From positions 124,001 through 188,000 of the forward strand of contig JAHLLG010000003.1 in NCBI GenBank assembly GCA_020444275.1: DNA of 64,000 nucleotides. The letters run 5' to 3'. A program made the translations under genes and the position numbers. The notes below the pieces were generated by a model. The model was not told the DNA's origin and ran no database searches. It saw nothing but the letters and a program-made list of their open reading frames with translations. The first letter of the stretch is position 1. The number at the start of each line of letters is the position of its first letter. Of this stretch, positions 27,373 through 35,720 are shown piece after piece. Source of the DNA: Bacteroidota bacterium (lineage in GTDB: Bacteria > Bacteroidota > Bacteroidia > Bacteroidales > UBA12077).

Positions 27373-29763
27373 TTATTCAACTTTATAACTGTACCTTGCT
27401 GAACCAATTCTATTATTTAATGAAACTCCGTTAACTGTAATAATTGCTTTTCCTTTATAAAGATTATTTGGGTATCTAATTTTTGCCATCCCATTGTTTA
27501 CATATATTTCGTTTAACCACAAAACAGTAGGTCGGTTCTGAAAATGTGGTAAAGATTTAATTTCTTCTTTTGTGGGAATATAATATTCAATTTCAGATCG
27601 GAAGAGTTCTATTCGTCTCATTAAATCGTCTTTTCGTTCAGAATATACTTTTTTTGTTTGAATACCGGCATGAAACTTTGTATCAATAAAAATTATTCCA
27701 CCGCTGGCACCATATAAAGTATAACCACGGCTTCCTTTTAGTATGGAAATAGATTCAATATCGGCAACATTTAAATAATCTATAGGTTCATAACTATCAC
27801 CTACTGAAAATCCATCAAGAACAAAGGTCGCAGGTATATCATCATTCGATAATGATCTAGATTGTCGAAGAATAACTTTTTTTTCAAATCGATCTAACTT
27901 ATACAAATTAAAACTGGAAAGTGCATCTTCTAGACTTATTCCGGTAATATCTTTTCCACTATAAGCTCTAATGTTGGAAGTTGCAAATAATTCGGTATGA
28001 CTATTTTTATATCTGGGCTTTTGTGCCTTTACTGTAATTTCATCCAAATCAATATTTATAGGTGCATAATTATATACACTATTTGAACTTAGGTGTTGTC
28101 TATCAGGATTTTCCGAAAAACTGAAAGTGGCTTGCTTTTTCACCTCTGTTATATATTTGTTGTTTCCAGGAAACATAACTTCAACATAGTTCTTATTTTT
28201 TTTAGGGTCTTCATCAGGTAAAATAAGCATTTGTCTTACTCGTTGGTCTAACGAATTATAATATAATCGTGCTTCTTTGTTATCATCAATAGGAATTGAA
28301 TAAGTTTCTGAACCTTCGAAACTCAAAAGGTTAAAAGAGGTTCTTTCTTTTCTTCTTTTCTTTCTGTTTTTGATTACAAAATATTCATAGTCTTTAATAC
28401 TATTCTTTGTATTTGATTGGTTGCACTTGGTTAAATTAAATTTTCTCCATCCATATGTTAGAAACAAAATATCAATATCATGTTTATCTATATTACTTAA
28501 ACCCTGCAGCTTTATTCTTGAGGGTAAATTATTAAAAAATGTCGGATCGTAAAGAAATACACTTTCAATATCAGGGATTGGAAATCCTTTATAGTATCCA
28601 AGTGTTGAGTCAATTACTGCTAATGATATAATAGAGGTTGGTTCTTCTCCATTTTCGTCTGTAACATTTATTGTTAATTCCGTTTCTTCACCCTTATTTA
28701 AGAACTTAACAGATTCTATCCCAACGTATAATCTTTTATAACTATTAATAAAGGTAAGTCTTTCGGCAATAGGATTTAAATTTGGGTCTAGAAGAGTTAT
28801 AAAAGCGGTACCTGCTGGTAAATTTTTGGTATTAACATTTAAACTGAATACAGAATCTATTTTAAACTCTTTTGAAAGTATAAGAGCGTTATTCATAGAA
28901 ACACAGAGAGTATACTTGCTATTTTTCATCCCATTTTCGTATATATCTATATTAAGTTGATTTTTATATTGGTCAACCTTTAATGCCACCCCAACCTTAT
29001 TAGGTTCGGGTAAAGACCACTTTTTTTCAGAACTTCGGTCTCCTTCCTCTATAACTGCATAATATTTTTCTCCAGGAACTGGGGTAAATTTAATTATTCC
29101 AGGGCCATATTTTCCTGAACAGAATTTGGTTATAGGTTTATCATTCTGATTTACAATAACACCTTTAATGTTTAATGTTTTACCTGAAGCTTCAACCGCA
29201 TTAAAGGCTAGGCGTTGAGGAATACCATAAACAAAGGTTCCCCCTTCAGGTAAAAACTTTAGATCTATTAATGTCTTTGCATATAAAACTTGAGATTTAG
29301 TTGTAGAGTTACTGTTTTGAATATTACTTCTTCGTTTAGTTATTCTTATAGGAGTTCGAAATGAAAATTCAGGATTATAATTCATCATTAAACTCGTAAA
29401 AGCCACTATTTTGTAATTTCCAGTGTTTATGGAATTGGGTATTGTTAACCATCCGGAAGAGACTGAATTAGATATTCTAAATCGTGCACTATCAATGGTT
29501 TCATAATTATTATTCACAATCATAGCATATAGTGAAAGGCTTTGAGTCTCAAAAACGCAGGTTTGTCGATCTCTTATATACGCTTGAAATCTAATTGTAT
29601 CACCTGGATAGTACTGATTTCTGTCCAAATGGATGAAGACTTGATCAAGAGGTTGTTCTAAGCTTTGCTTTTTAAAATTTTCGTTTAAGTTGTTAATAGC
29701 ATTTTGAGAATTTACAGAAATTTGAATGCATAATAGAAGAACTAGAGTGTAAATAATTTTCAT
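27373..29763 (-). CDS. Exported MG2-domain / TonB-plug-domain protein
   Basis: A signal peptide (1-19) is followed by a macroglobulin-like MG2 domain (EQPLDQVFIHLDRNQYYPGD, residues 35-60; TGNYKIVAFTSLMMNY near 120). Several beta-sandwich segments follow. From about residue 605 there is a TonB-receptor plug-like domain (IRAYSGKDITGISLEDALSS, ATFVLDGFSVGDS, DIESISILKGSRGYTLYGAS). No barrel follows: the protein stops at 796 aa. Such MG2-plug proteins are common next to outer-membrane transport systems in Bacteroidota but their job is not settled. The gene is alone, with its own terminator; the ATG at 29763 is well placed. Confidence 0.8.
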   Translation of the reverse strand: MKIIYTLVLLLCIQISVNSQNAINNLNENFKKQSLEQPLDQVFIHLDRNQYYPGDTIRFQAYIRDRQTCVFETQSLSLYAMIVNNNYETIDSARFRISNSVSSGWLTIPNSINTGNYKIVAFTSLMMNYNPEFSFRTPIRITKRRSNIQNSNSTTKSQVLYAKTLIDLKFLPEGGTFVYGIPQRLAFNAVEASGKTLNIKGVIVNQNDKPITKFCSGKYGPGIIKFTPVPGEKYYAVIEEGDRSSEKKWSLPEPNKVGVALKVDQYKNQLNIDIYENGMKNSKYTLCVSMNNALILSKEFKIDSVFSLNVNTKNLPAGTAFITLLDPNLNPIAERLTFINSYKRLYVGIESVKFLNKGEETELTINVTDENGEEPTSIISLAVIDSTLGYYKGFPIPDIESVFLYDPTFFNNLPSRIKLQGLSNIDKHDIDILFLTYGWRKFNLTKCNQSNTKNSIKDYEYFVIKNRKKRRKERTSFNLLSFEGSETYSIPIDDNKEARLYYNSLDQRVRQMLILPDEDPKKNKNYVEVMFPGNNKYITEVKKQATFSFSENPDRQHLSSNSVYNYAPINIDLDEITVKAQKPRYKNSHTELFATSNIRAYSGKDITGISLEDALSSFNLYKLDRFEKKVILRQSRSLSNDDIPATFVLDGFSVGDSYEPIDYLNVADIESISILKGSRGYTLYGASGGIIFIDTKFHAGIQTKKVYSERKDDLMRRIELFRSEIEYYIPTKEEIKSLPHFQNRPTVLWLNEIYVNNGMAKIRYPNNLYKGKAIITVNGVSLNNRIGSARYSYKVE

Positions 29764-29942
29764 ATGGTATATTTTTAGGGTTAATAAATTTTTTGAAATT
29801 ACACAAACATTGTACCAAAGGTCGTTAGGTCGTTTTTTTGTATTTTAATTAAGTATTTTCATTAAAATATTCAGAATTACTTTGAAAATTCAAAAAGTAT
29901 TTATTTATTTGCATCCGCGATTACAAACGCAGAACACATTTT

Positions 29943-30055
29943 CGGGGTGTAGCGTAGTTCCGAATTTACAGAGATCTTTGATCTCATATTAAATTCGAGA
30001 ATCCTCGAAAAAGAGGCAAATTGAAAATTTGCATTTTTTCGGGACCCGGTTATCA
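29943..30055 (+). pseudogene. Truncated, interrupted copy of the tRNA-Pro 5' part
   Basis: Bases 29938-29957 are identical to 30099-30118, i.e. the 5-base leader plus the first 15 bases of tRNA-Pro (CGGGGTGTAGCGTAG). About 87 unrelated bases follow, and then CCCGGTTATC (30046-30055), the next part of the tRNA D arm, before the sequence diverges. The unrelated part is built of hairpins: GAGATC-TTT-GATCTC inside GAATTT...AAATTC, CCTC...GAGG, and GCAAATT-GAA-AATTTGC followed by ATTTTTT. It cannot fold as a tRNA. Confidence 0.6.
30016..30039 (+). terminator. Terminator-like GAA-loop hairpin between the tRNA fragment and tRNA-Pro
   Basis: GCAAATT-GAA-AATTTGC followed by ATTTTTT. It has the same GAA loop as the REP-like hairpins. 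If it ends transcription, the intact tRNA-Pro needs a promoter within 30040-30103, where nothing clear is seen. Confidence 0.5.
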
Positions 30056-30103
30056 AAAGATAATAAAAACGCTACCAGTTCTTAAAATATAAAATAAAAT
30101 TTT

Positions 30104-30178
30104 CGGGGTGTAGCGTAGCCCGGTTATCGCGCCTGCTTTGGGAGCAGGAGGTCGCAGGTTCGAATCCTGCCACCCCGA
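30104..30178 (+). tRNA. tRNA-Pro (anticodon UGG), CCA not encoded
   Basis: Acceptor CGGGGTG pairs with CACCCCG, discriminator A. Anticodon stem CCTGC/GCAGG with loop TTTGGGA gives anticodon TGG. T arm GCAGG-TTCGAAT-CCTGC. The 3' end continues CAAAA, so CCA must be added. A strong terminator follows. Confidence 0.95.
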
Positions 30179-30181
30179 CAA

Positions 30182-30222
30182 AAAAGAGAAACAGACCAAA
30201 TTGGTCTGTTTCTCTTTTTTAT
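30182..30222 (+). terminator. Strong terminator behind tRNA-Pro
   Basis: A 17-bp stem (AAAAAGAGAAACAGACC, 30182-30198, with its complement 30204-30220), 5-base loop, T-run at the right side. Confidence 0.85.
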
Positions 30223-30253
30223 TTTGGGTGATGCCGATGAGATACCTAGTTCG

Positions 30254-30306
30254 AACCGAGGAGCATAGCGACGAGCTCACGAATGAACGCAGTGAGTGAG
30301 TAATCC
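30254..30306. repeat. GC-richer repeat-like tract with short palindromes
   Basis: Composition differs from the surrounding DNA and the tract contains CTCAC (30276-30280) and GTGAG (30292-30296, extended by TGAG) around GAATGAACGCA. A weak GGATCACGGTAGTAATCC palindrome follows at about 30351-30370. The remaining bases up to the pentapeptide gene hold nothing recognisable. Confidence 0.3.
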
Positions 30307-30449
30307 TTTGGGCTGAAAAAACCAGGTTTTTCTTTTGAATTCTTTCCCTTTAGGATCACGGTAGTAATCCTGCACTTCTTCCTTTTTTATTTAGATACTG
30401 CTTCTAATATTTTGAAAGAATATCTTAAGTTAGTGCCAAAATTCCTAGG

Positions 30450-31022
30450 ATGATCAAATTTTACAAAGAAGAAGAAACATTCAGCAACATCAATTTTAGT
30501 CAAAATAATTTAGAAAAAGGTGAATATGAGGACTGCACATTTCAGAATTGTAGCTTCTCTGAAGCTGATATCTCAGAAATTATCTTTATAGGATGTAATT
30601 TTATTGATTGTAATTTAAGCTTGACAAAAATTACCAAAACGAATTTTCAAAATGTATATTTTAAGGATTGTAAGATGCTCGGACTGCATTTTGAGGATTG
30701 TAACGATTTTGGATTATCATTACGATTTGAAAATTGTGCATTAACACATTCTTCATTTTTTAAATTAAAAATTAAGAAAACACCATTTAAAAACTGCTCG
30801 TTGGATGGAGTTGATTTTTCTTCATGTGATCTAAACCAGGTTGTTTTTGATAATTGTGAATTAAATGGTGCTATTTTCGAAAATACCAATCTTGAAAAAG
30901 CAGATTTAAGAACTGCATTTAATTATACTATAGATCCTGAAATCAATAATATCAAGAATGCTAAATTTTCCATGAACAATCTTTCAGGCCTATTAAATAA
31001 ATATGATATTACAATTGAATAA
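30450..31022 (+). CDS. Pentapeptide-repeat protein
   Basis: 190 aa made of A(D/N)LXX-like five-residue repeats (CTFQNCSFSEADISEIIFIG, CNFIDCNLSLTKITKTNFQN, CSLDGVDFSSCDLNQVVFDN), expected to fold as a right-handed quadrilateral beta-helix. There is no signal peptide, so it is cytoplasmic. The size and Cys-rich faces resemble Qnr/MfpA proteins that mimic DNA and shield gyrase, but those are about 215 aa with specific loops not visible here. Gyrase protection is therefore only a possibility. The gene is alone, between tRNA-Pro and the kinase gene. Confidence 0.85.
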   Translation: MIKFYKEEETFSNINFSQNNLEKGEYEDCTFQNCSFSEADISEIIFIGCNFIDCNLSLTKITKTNFQNVYFKDCKMLGLHFEDCNDFGLSLRFENCALTHSSFFKLKIKKTPFKNCSLDGVDFSSCDLNQVVFDNCELNGAIFENTNLEKADLRTAFNYTIDPEINNIKNAKFSMNNLSGLLNKYDITIE

Positions 31023-31135
31023 ATCGCAGGTGTTATAATAATTAACATTTGAAAAAATCAATATCTTTTGGTTGAATGAGTTAACTCAGCTTTTCATTTT
31101 TTTTATTTTTTTATTTTTGACTTAAAACCAAATCA

Positions 31136-32191
31136 ATGGATTTACTACACATTGCAAATAAGTTTTTTTATGAATCAGAAATACAGGATATTAAACCATT
31201 AGGTAATGGACACATACACTCAACATACGAAGTAGTTTTCCAGAATGATTCAGCTTATATACTTCAAAAAATCAATACTCAGGTATTTACCGATCCTGAA
31301 AAAATAATTCAAAATCATTTAAAAGTTCAGCAGTCCATCCATTCTGATCAATTTGAGATTCCGCACTTGGTAAAAACAAGGACAGGTGATTATTTATATA
31401 TTGATTCCAAAAACAATTATTGGAGGATGATGCATTTTATACAGGATTCATATACTGTTGAGGTGGTGCGGGGAAATAAACAGGCATACGAAGCTGGTAG
31501 AGGATTTGGTTGGTTTCTAAAAGTTTGCTCTGGTCTTGATGTTTCAAATTTTCACGAAGCAATTAAAGATTTTCATAGTTTACATTTCAGATTAAATCAG
31601 TTTAAACAATCAATAACAAATGATTCTGTGAAAAGAAAATCTGCTGTTCTGGAACTTTTAGATTTTTACAAAACTTGGGCATTGAAATTAAAAGCTGTTG
31701 AAGAAATCATTCAAAATAAAGAGATACCAATTAGAGTTACGCATAACGATACCAAGATCAATAATTTGTTATTTCGAAATAAAAATGCAATTGCAGTGAT
31801 TGATCTGGATACTGTTGGTCCGGGGTCGGTTATTTACGATTACGGTGACGCTTTGCGTACTATTTGTAATACCAAAGCTGAAGATGAGCAAAACATTGAA
31901 TCTGTTGATTTTAATGTAGAATTTTTTGAGCACTTTACGAAAGGATATTTAGAACAAACAGCAAATATCTTAACAAAGAGGGAGAAAGAAATATTGCATC
32001 TTGCGCCATTTTATATGACCTATATGCAAGGAATTCGGTTTTTAACAGATTATCTGAATGGCGATACCTATTTTAAAACAAAGTACAGCGATCATAACCT
32101 GGTTCGCAGTTTGGTGCAAAAAAGACTCATCGAAAAAATGGAGGAGAATCAGAAACAAATTAAATCAATACTAACTGAGCTTATAAATTAG
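31136..32191 (+). CDS. APH-fold sugar kinase, probable N-acetylhexosamine 1-kinase
   Basis: 351-aa cytoplasmic kinase of the aminoglycoside phosphotransferase fold. An N-terminal lobe (IKPLGNGHIHSTYEVVFQND) binds nucleotide. The catalytic loop VTHNDTKINNLLF has the H-N/G-D-x-x-x-x-N signature, followed by the metal-binding AVIDLDTVGPGSVIYDYGDALR. The sequence pattern fits the Bacteroidota group related to NahK, which phosphorylates GlcNAc or GalNAc at C1. It precedes a GH109 alpha-N-acetylgalactosaminidase by 49 bases, which supports GalNAc as substrate. Older databases label this family as mucin desulfatase, which the motifs do not support. The substrate is inferred from context. Confidence 0.78.
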   Translation: MDLLHIANKFFYESEIQDIKPLGNGHIHSTYEVVFQNDSAYILQKINTQVFTDPEKIIQNHLKVQQSIHSDQFEIPHLVKTRTGDYLYIDSKNNYWRMMHFIQDSYTVEVVRGNKQAYEAGRGFGWFLKVCSGLDVSNFHEAIKDFHSLHFRLNQFKQSITNDSVKRKSAVLELLDFYKTWALKLKAVEEIIQNKEIPIRVTHNDTKINNLLFRNKNAIAVIDLDTVGPGSVIYDYGDALRTICNTKAEDEQNIESVDFNVEFFEHFTKGYLEQTANILTKREKEILHLAPFYMTYMQGIRFLTDYLNGDTYFKTKYSDHNLVRSLVQKRLIEKMEENQKQIKSILTELIN

Positions 32192-32192
32192 A

Positions 32193-32224
32193 CCTGACAG
32201 CGTATAAAAGACCTGTCAAAGTCA
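32193..32224 (+). repeat. Dispersed repeat, copy 2 (CCTGAC-N11-GACCTGTCA)
   Basis: Same pattern and spacing as 8769-8800. It fills the space between the kinase stop and the GH109 gene and can fold by TGACAG/CTGTCA. Confidence 0.45.
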
Positions 32225-32240
32225 GAAAAAATAGAATAAT

Positions 32241-33626
32241 ATGAAAAATCATCTACTAAAATTAATCCTGTTTACTGTACTAGCAGCTTTAATAATAAGC
32301 TGTACGAGCGAGGGAACAAAACAATCAGAATCATTTACAGCTAAAAAAGTTTTTGAAACACCAGTACGCCCTGCGGGTCAAAAAGATGTGCTCGAATTAC
32401 GCTGCGACCCGATCGATACTGTGCGAATGGCTATTATAGGTTTAGGAATGAGAGGTTCAGGCGCTGTTTATCGTTACAATTTTATTGAAGGTGCAAAAAT
32501 AGTTGCACTATGCGATGTTGTTCCGGAATATGTCGAAAGAGCCCAGAAAATGCTGGCGGAAGCTGGAAAATCTAAAGCAGATGAATATACCGGGGCTGAA
32601 GACTGGAAAAAGATTTGTGAGCGTGATGATATTGACTTAATTTATATATGCACACATTGGGATTTACATACACCAATAGCTGTTTATGCAATGGAGCATG
32701 GAAAGCATGTTGCAACAGAAGTTCCTGCTGCTTTAACTATTGATGAGTGCTGGCAATTGGTGAACACTGCCGAGAAAACACAACGCCACTGTATGCAGCT
32801 GGAAAATTGTAATTACGATTTCTTTGAAATGGCGACCTTGAATATGGCCCAGCAAGGAGTTTTTGGTGAAATTGTGCACTGCGAGGGAGCGTATATTCAC
32901 GATTTACGCTGGCTTAATTTCGATGATACAACAGGTTACTGGAATATGTGGCGCTTAAAACATCTCGAAAAAGAAGATGGGAACACTTATCCAACACATG
33001 GTTTTGGTCCGCTTTGCCATATTATGAATATTCATCGTGGCGATAAATTGAACTATCTGGTTTCCGTATCGAGTGATCAGTTTGGAATGACAGCTTATGC
33101 TAAAGAGAAGTTTGGCGAAGAATCGGAATATGCTAAACGCAATTATGCCAAAGGGGATATGAATACTACCATTGTGAAAACACAAAAAGGTAAAACAATC
33201 ATGATACAGCACGATGTTACCAGTCCACGACCCTACAGCAGGATTCATATGGTTAGCGGTACTAAAGGTTTTGTACAGAAGTGGCCCCGAAAAGGAATAG
33301 CTTTAGAACCCGATGCACATAGCTTTTTATCTGATGAAGAGATGGAGGAGATGTTAGTAAAATATGAACATCCAATAACTAAAGGAGTGGGTAATAAAGC
33401 TAAAGAAGTTGGTGGTCATGGAGGAATGGATTTTATTATGGATTATCGCTTAATTTATTGTTTGCGTAATGGATTGCCTCTGGATCAGGATGCATATGAT
33501 GCAGCAGAATGGTCGGCGATAATTGAACTTTCAAGAGTTTCTGTAAACAATCAGGGAATGCCGGTTCAGATACCTGATTTTACTCGTGGTGCCTGGGATA
33601 AACTAAAGCAAGTAACATATTATTAA
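32241..33626 (+). CDS. GH109-type alpha-N-acetylgalactosaminidase (Gfo/Idh/MocA fold), lipoprotein
   Basis: NAD-dependent glycosidase that removes terminal alpha-GalNAc through transient C3 oxidation. The signal ends IISC, a lipobox. A Rossmann motif follows (MAIIGLGMRGSGAVYR, near residue 69). GH109 landmarks are THWDLHTPIAVYAMEHGKHV, TEVPAALTIDECW, NTYPTHGFGPLCHIMNIHRG, KGDMNTTIVKTQKGKTIM and QHDVTSPRPYSRIH; these match the blood-group-A-cleaving enzyme family. 461 aa is typical. Because GH109 enzymes act on glycans outside the cytoplasm and a probable GalNAc kinase sits upstream, a small mucin-type glycan salvage unit is likely. A terminator follows at 33636. Confidence 0.9.
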   Translation: MKNHLLKLILFTVLAALIISCTSEGTKQSESFTAKKVFETPVRPAGQKDVLELRCDPIDTVRMAIIGLGMRGSGAVYRYNFIEGAKIVALCDVVPEYVERAQKMLAEAGKSKADEYTGAEDWKKICERDDIDLIYICTHWDLHTPIAVYAMEHGKHVATEVPAALTIDECWQLVNTAEKTQRHCMQLENCNYDFFEMATLNMAQQGVFGEIVHCEGAYIHDLRWLNFDDTTGYWNMWRLKHLEKEDGNTYPTHGFGPLCHIMNIHRGDKLNYLVSVSSDQFGMTAYAKEKFGEESEYAKRNYAKGDMNTTIVKTQKGKTIMIQHDVTSPRPYSRIHMVSGTKGFVQKWPRKGIALEPDAHSFLSDEEMEEMLVKYEHPITKGVGNKAKEVGGHGGMDFIMDYRLIYCLRNGLPLDQDAYDAAEWSAIIELSRVSVNNQGMPVQIPDFTRGAWDKLKQVTYY

Positions 33627-33635
33627 TGGTTATTT

Positions 33636-33666
33636 AAAAAAGCTACCAACTCTGGTAGCTTTTTTT
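33636..33666. terminator. Bidirectional terminator between GH109 and the P2 gene
   Basis: AAAAAAGCTACCA pairs with TGGTAGCTTTTTT around ACTC; T-runs on both strands serve the two converging genes. Confidence 0.85.
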
Positions 33667-33667
33667 A

Positions 33668-34135
33668 TCATTGTCTTACCTTCTCTTTTTCCATGTATAT
33701 TGCCAGTCCCACACAAGCTTTTGTTCCTTTTAAAACGCTTACATTCTCTGGTGTTGATACTATAGTTAACTCTATAGAAATAAGTTCTGTTCGGTCTAGC
33801 GATAAACTAATACGATTGATATATTTATCGTACTTATTATCATAAATAACTTCTCCGGTAACAGAGCTTCTGAGTTTAAACCGCAGTGGATAATATTTTT
33901 CCTCGGTACAACAGCTTATGATTATTTCTTTATTACCATATAAAACTACTTCATAGGTGACTGTTTCTCCTACCAATAAATAATTACTGCGCGATAAGCT
34001 ACTTAGTTTATATCCAATATCGTCAACATAACAACGTGCTGTTTTGTGATAATCGCGACAATTTTGGCCTGCTGTTGTATTAGCAAATGCTAATAGGGCA
34101 ATAAGTATGCTGAATAATAACTTATTTATTCTCAT
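33668..34135 (-). CDS. Exported small Cys-rich protein, family P2 (copy 2)
   Basis: The frame is open from 34186, but that would overlap the upstream gene; ATG 34135 (MRINKLLFSILIALLAFANT) gives a signal peptide and a 155-aa precursor. The mature part starts CRDYHKTARC and shares with the next gene the sequence GYKLSSLSRS, TYEVVLYGNKEIIISCCTE, YYPLRFKLRS, VIYDNKYDKYI, LDRTE and VGLAIYME. A third member is at 52870-53340. Four conserved Cys suggest disulfides. No known family is recognised. Third gene of a P1-P2-P2 unit that diverges from the kinase cluster. Confidence 0.75.
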   Translation of the reverse strand: MRINKLLFSILIALLAFANTTAGQNCRDYHKTARCYVDDIGYKLSSLSRSNYLLVGETVTYEVVLYGNKEIIISCCTEEKYYPLRFKLRSSVTGEVIYDNKYDKYINRISLSLDRTELISIELTIVSTPENVSVLKGTKACVGLAIYMEKEKVRQ

Positions 34136-34139
34136 AAGC

Positions 34140-34628
34140 TTATATTTTATTTTTTTCATGATCTGCGTTAAAAAATGCATCTTCAATATAAATGGCTAAT
34201 CCTACACGAACTTTTTTATGTGATTTCCTGAATTTTCTCCTTTGTGGTTCTAATGTAATTTCAACACTCATACATTCTGTATAGTCCAATTGAAGATTTA
34301 TATGATCTAAGTAGTCGTTGTATTTGTTATCGTAGATTACATTGCCTCTCTCAACGCTTCTAATCTTAAAGTGCACAGGATAAAAATCATTCTCGGTACA
34401 ACACTGCACTATGATTTCATTTCCGCCATAAAATACTAATTCGTAGGTAAGCGTATCATCTACATAGATTTTATGAGCTTTAGATAAACTACTCAACTGG
34501 TATCCTTCAATATTTTCAGGCTTACAGTTCATATGCTTATAAAAACTGCAATATTCCGGGTTGGATAATATATCACTATTTCCAATGGATAGTACGACAG
34601 ATAATATGATAATTCGAAGAATACTCAT
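34140..34628 (-). CDS. Exported small Cys-rich protein, family P2 (copy 1)
   Basis: 162 aa with a signal peptide (MSILRIIILSVVLSIGNSDI). The mature part contains CSFYKHMNC, GYQLSSLSKAHK, TYELVFYGGNEIIVQCCTEN, FYPVHFKIRS, VIYDNKYNDYLDHI, LDYTE and VGLAIYIE, clearly homologous to the 33668 protein. A beta-sandwich is likely from the strand pattern. Located 4 bases before the second P2 gene and 15 bases after the P1 gene on the same strand, so the three are one operon. Function unknown; the neighbourhood points to the sensor kinases. Confidence 0.75.
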   Translation of the reverse strand: MSILRIIILSVVLSIGNSDILSNPEYCSFYKHMNCKPENIEGYQLSSLSKAHKIYVDDTLTYELVFYGGNEIIVQCCTENDFYPVHFKIRSVERGNVIYDNKYNDYLDHINLQLDYTECMSVEITLEPQRRKFRKSHKKVRVGLAIYIEDAFFNADHEKNKI

Positions 34629-34643
34629 TCTCTTTTGAATAGA

Positions 34644-35474
34644 TTATAAATTGTTAACAATTTCGGTTCTAATTGCTGAAATCGATTTTTTAAGCGACAA
34701 AAACTCCTCCTTTTCCATCTTAAGTTGCGGTCCGCCTTTAAATCGTATTTTCCCATCGGGTGTTCTTATCATTTCTCTCTTGGTACCTTCTGTGAGCTTT
34801 ACTTTATTGTAAATATTTTGAATTTCAGTGAGGTAGCCAAGTATTGCTGCCAGATTCCTGTTATCTTTATGTAATTCGCACGATTTTACCAAATTCATAA
34901 ATGCATATTTCTGTTCGGCAATTTTCTGAATTAACATGCCACTTGTTTCATAACTATCTACCAGGTTAACAGCAATGTAAATACATTCAAAATATGCACC
35001 GGCAATAATTAAGGTCATTGCATTGGCGTTATTGTTGTACTCCAACTCATTCATTATATCATAGTAATACACATTGGTAAAGTGGTATATCGAATCAAAG
35101 TTGTCTATGTTTTCAGTAAAATCATTGACCAGATTTTCCTTTATTTGAGATGAAATAAGCAGATAGTTACTTAAATTACCGATTACTTCAAGATAGTTCA
35201 ATACTTTTGTGCGCTTTGAAAAGAAGGCTGCATAGGCCATGTCGGCCATGTAAACACCCAGGTTGAGATTACGCGATTTTGTGTCAATATATTTTGATTG
35301 ATTTTCTATAGGATTAAGTAAATCATTATCGAACGATAAATTCCCTTCATCAATAACAGCAATAAGCTCTCCCGGGGTAGGATATAAGTAATACACTTCT
35401 TTTGATTGCTGAGAAAATCCATAAATAGGGATGAATATCAGAAGCAAACAGACAAGTAATCGATTGGTTTTCAT
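34644..35474 (-). CDS. Exported protein of family P1
   Basis: An upstream frame extends to 35663, but its residues are low-complexity and hydrophobic; ATG 35474 (MKTNRLLVCLLLIFIPIYGF) gives a proper signal peptide and a 276-aa precursor. The mature chain is mainly helical. The core LNPIENQSKYIDTKSRNLNL followed by GVYMADMAYAAF is shared with the 51919 lipoprotein (NPVTNATNYVDIKSQSINLG, VYISDFAYLS). The rest also aligns over the full length. Not recognised as a known family. First gene of the P1-P2-P2 unit, divergent from the 35803 kinase across a 328-base gap that contains palindromes. Confidence 0.72.
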   Translation of the reverse strand: MKTNRLLVCLLLIFIPIYGFSQQSKEVYYLYPTPGELIAVIDEGNLSFDNDLLNPIENQSKYIDTKSRNLNLGVYMADMAYAAFFSKRTKVLNYLEVIGNLSNYLLISSQIKENLVNDFTENIDNFDSIYHFTNVYYYDIMNELEYNNNANAMTLIIAGAYFECIYIAVNLVDSYETSGMLIQKIAEQKYAFMNLVKSCELHKDNRNLAAILGYLTEIQNIYNKVKLTEGTKREMIRTPDGKIRFKGGPQLKMEKEEFLSLKKSISAIRTEIVNNL

Positions 35475-35557
35475 CTCCGGATTATTTTTAGTGAATACAT
35501 TAAAAGTATAAAAAATAAAATTAAAAATAAAGAGATACAACCATATAGGTATTTCTA

Positions 35558-35607
35558 CCCTATTTATTACAACTTTTATTCTATAAATATGTATAGAAAA
35601 AATAGGG
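35558..35607. promoter_or_regulatory. Nested inverted repeats in the P1/kinase divergent region
   Basis: TTCTATA (35579-35585) and TATAGAA (35592-35598) form a perfect 7-bp palindrome with a 6-base spacer. Around it, CCCTATT (35558-35564) and AATAGGG (35601-35607) form a second pair. They stand between the divergent P1 and kinase genes and may be operators. Confidence 0.35.
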
Positions 35608-35720
35608 AAATAAAACAATCTTAGATATATGAGTAAAAATATCTTGAAGATGCCATAAACCAATTGATAAATAAAGGAGAAAGGGTTATTTGTAAAAATA
35701 AATTTAGTTAATAATTAAAG

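Noticed and set aside
30053-30280. 75-residue minus-strand frame ending in WQDSNLRPPAPKAG
   Set aside because: This is the antisense of tRNA-Pro and its terminator; this frame is a frequent false protein in annotations.
30254-30306. CRISPR-like array
   Set aside because: Short palindromic words only, without regular repeat-spacer units or cas genes.
30450-31022. Quinolone-resistance (Qnr) call for the pentapeptide protein
   Set aside because: It is shorter than Qnr proteins and the loop motifs cannot be seen; kept as a general pentapeptide-repeat protein.
35475-35663. 63-residue N-terminal extension of the left P1 gene
   Set aside because: The extra part is AT-driven, hydrophobic and absent from the right P1 copy; ATG 35474 begins with a normal signal peptide.
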